From Gammaproteobacteria bacterium (GTDB lineage Bacteria; Pseudomonadota; Gammaproteobacteria; Pseudomonadales; Azotimanducaceae): a stretch of 64,000 nucleotides of DNA. The position numbers were made by a program, and so were the translations under genes. Below, one piece after another: positions 63,300 through 64,000 of this stretch. A model generated the notes under the pieces. The model had not been told where the DNA came from, ran no database searches, and saw nothing but the letters and a program-made list of their open reading frames with translations. Within the stretch, counting starts at the first letter, position 1. Each line of letters begins with the position of its first letter. Location of the stretch: the NCBI GenBank assembly GCA_026706935.1, contig JAPOXV010000026.1, positions 959,721-1,023,720 on the forward strand. Direction: 5' to 3'.

Positions 63300-64000
63300 G
63301 TGCCAAGACTTTCTGTTCGAAGATTAATCACTACGGCGCTCGTCGCAGCAATAGGCCTTTTTGCGCTTCCGTCATTCGCTAAAGATGACTACCGCATTGC
63401 TTGGAGTATTTATGTAGGTTGGATGCCTTGGTCGTACGCCGCCGAGTCGGGAATCGTCGACAAATGGGCGAGCAAATACGGTATCACGATCGACGTCGTG
63501 CAATTCAATGACTACATTGAGTCGATAAATCAGTACACCGTCGGTGCGTTTGACGGTTGCACCATGACCAATATGGACGCACTTACGATTCCCGCAGCTG
63601 GCGGTGTTGATTCGACCGCGTTGATCGTTGGAGATTTCTCAAACGGCAACGACGGCATCGTCCTAAAAGGTGCTGACAAGTCCATTTCCGACCTACGTGG
63701 TCAGAACGTCAATCTTGTGGAACTGTCCGTTTCTCACTATCTGCTGGCTCGTGCGCTAACGGGCGCTGGTATGACAGAACGGGACCTCACCGTTGTAAAT
63801 ACGTCGGATGCAGACATTGTTGCTGCGTTCGCAACGGATGACGTTACCTCGGTAGTTACTTGGAATCCACTTCTCGCAGAAGTGCAGGCGATGCCAGAAG
63901 TTTCGCCAGTTTTTGACTCGTCCATGATCCCAGGTGAGATCATCGACATGCTCGTGGTAAACACAGAGGCACTTGAAGATCCGCGTTTCGCGAAAGCGCT
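63300..64000 (+). CDS. ABC transporter substrate-binding protein, urea/guanidine type (partial, 3' end cut)
   Basis: A GTG at 63300 behind GAGG opens a frame that runs to the window end (233 codons seen). A signal peptide (LITTALVAAIGLFALPSFA) precedes a NitT/TauT-type binding protein: YRIAWSIYVGWMPWSYAAE, GITIDVVQFNDYIESINQYT and GCTMTNMDALTIPAAGGVDS. These lines closely match binding proteins encoded beside urea carboxylase/guanidine genes (from memory). Such proteins feed nitrogen-rich solutes to an ABC importer. The rest of the operon lies beyond the window. The frame is incomplete only because the sequence ends. Confidence 0.85.
   Translation, partial: MPRLSVRRLITTALVAAIGLFALPSFAKDDYRIAWSIYVGWMPWSYAAESGIVDKWASKYGITIDVVQFNDYIESINQYTVGAFDGCTMTNMDALTIPAAGGVDSTALIVGDFSNGNDGIVLKGADKSISDLRGQNVNLVELSVSHYLLARALTGAGMTERDLTVVNTSDADIVAAFATDDVTSVVTWNPLLAEVQAMPEVSPVFDSSMIPGEIIDMLVVNTEALEDPRFAKA

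Noticed and set aside
1-64000. CRISPR arrays, rRNA genes, complete insertion sequences or transposases
   Set aside because: No regularly spaced repeats, no rRNA-like sequence and no transposase reading frame were seen.

Overview
The window looks like chromosome of a free-living, probably marine, gammaproteobacterium. The main evidence is conserved gene order. One block runs proA-nadD-rsfS-rlmH-mrdA-rodA-mltB-rlpA-dacA-lipB. A second holds hemA-prfA-prmC-moeB(-like), divergent from lolB, followed by tRNA-Gln, prs, rplY, pth and ychF. Both are gammaproteobacterial arrangements. I cannot assign an order or genus. GTG and TTG starts are common, genes are densely packed with 1-20 bp overlaps, and the catabolic content (family III CoA-transferases, PhyH oxygenases, TRAP transport, sulfatase, P450) resembles marine heterotroph genomes.

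Layout. 1-7.6 kb: a tandem GFA protein, two DUF1428 paralogues flanking a decayed PhyH gene, and a minus-strand cluster of CYP153-like P450, sulfatase and CmcJ/NvfI-type oxidoreductase. 7.7-10.7 kb: a divergent TRAP transporter (dctPQM-like). 10.7-12.0 kb: a toxin-antitoxin patch with a Phd remnant, a DUF1902/HicA pair, and an intact Phd followed by a possible VapC remnant. 12.2-18.0 kb: acyl-CoA genes (three family III CoA-transferases and an enoyl-CoA hydratase whose N-terminus has no canonical start) plus an amidohydrolase. 18.1-30.0 kb: mixed metabolism, including a probable selenoprotein (AhpD-like, C-x-x-U, in-frame TGA at 23515-23517 with a SECIS-like hairpin just downstream) that leads a three-gene operon with a DUF3500 lipoprotein and an enolase-superfamily enzyme; then ssb, a VOC protein, uppP, a Lon N-domain protein and a desaturase.

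30.0-31.7 kb: an AT-rich insert with one stand-alone HSDR_N nuclease gene. 31.7-41.0 kb: the conserved cell-wall elongation and lipoate cluster. 41.0-49.2 kb: moeB-like, prmC, prfA, hemA / lolB, tRNA-Gln, prs, rplY, pth, ychF, with no ispE at its usual place after lolB. 49.2-57.5 kb: a DoxX operon, tRNA-Met, a phage-type beta-sandwich lipoprotein, a second PhyH gene, an acyl-CoA carboxylase carboxyltransferase, two lipoproteins and a Bax-inhibitor-1 protein ending at a bidirectional terminator. 57.6-64.0 kb: a NorQ/CbbQ-NorD/CbbO-type ATPase/VWA pair cotranscribed with a VOC gene, a second VOC gene, an esterase, and the 5' part of a urea/guanidine-type ABC substrate-binding protein cut by the window end.

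The most interesting signal is the AhpD-like selenoprotein candidate. Next are the P450-sulfatase-CmcJ/TRAP cluster, the orphan NorQD-like pair, and the enoyl-CoA hydratase lacking any ATG/GTG/TTG for about 100 coding-like codons. All family calls come from reading motifs by eye; no database search was run.
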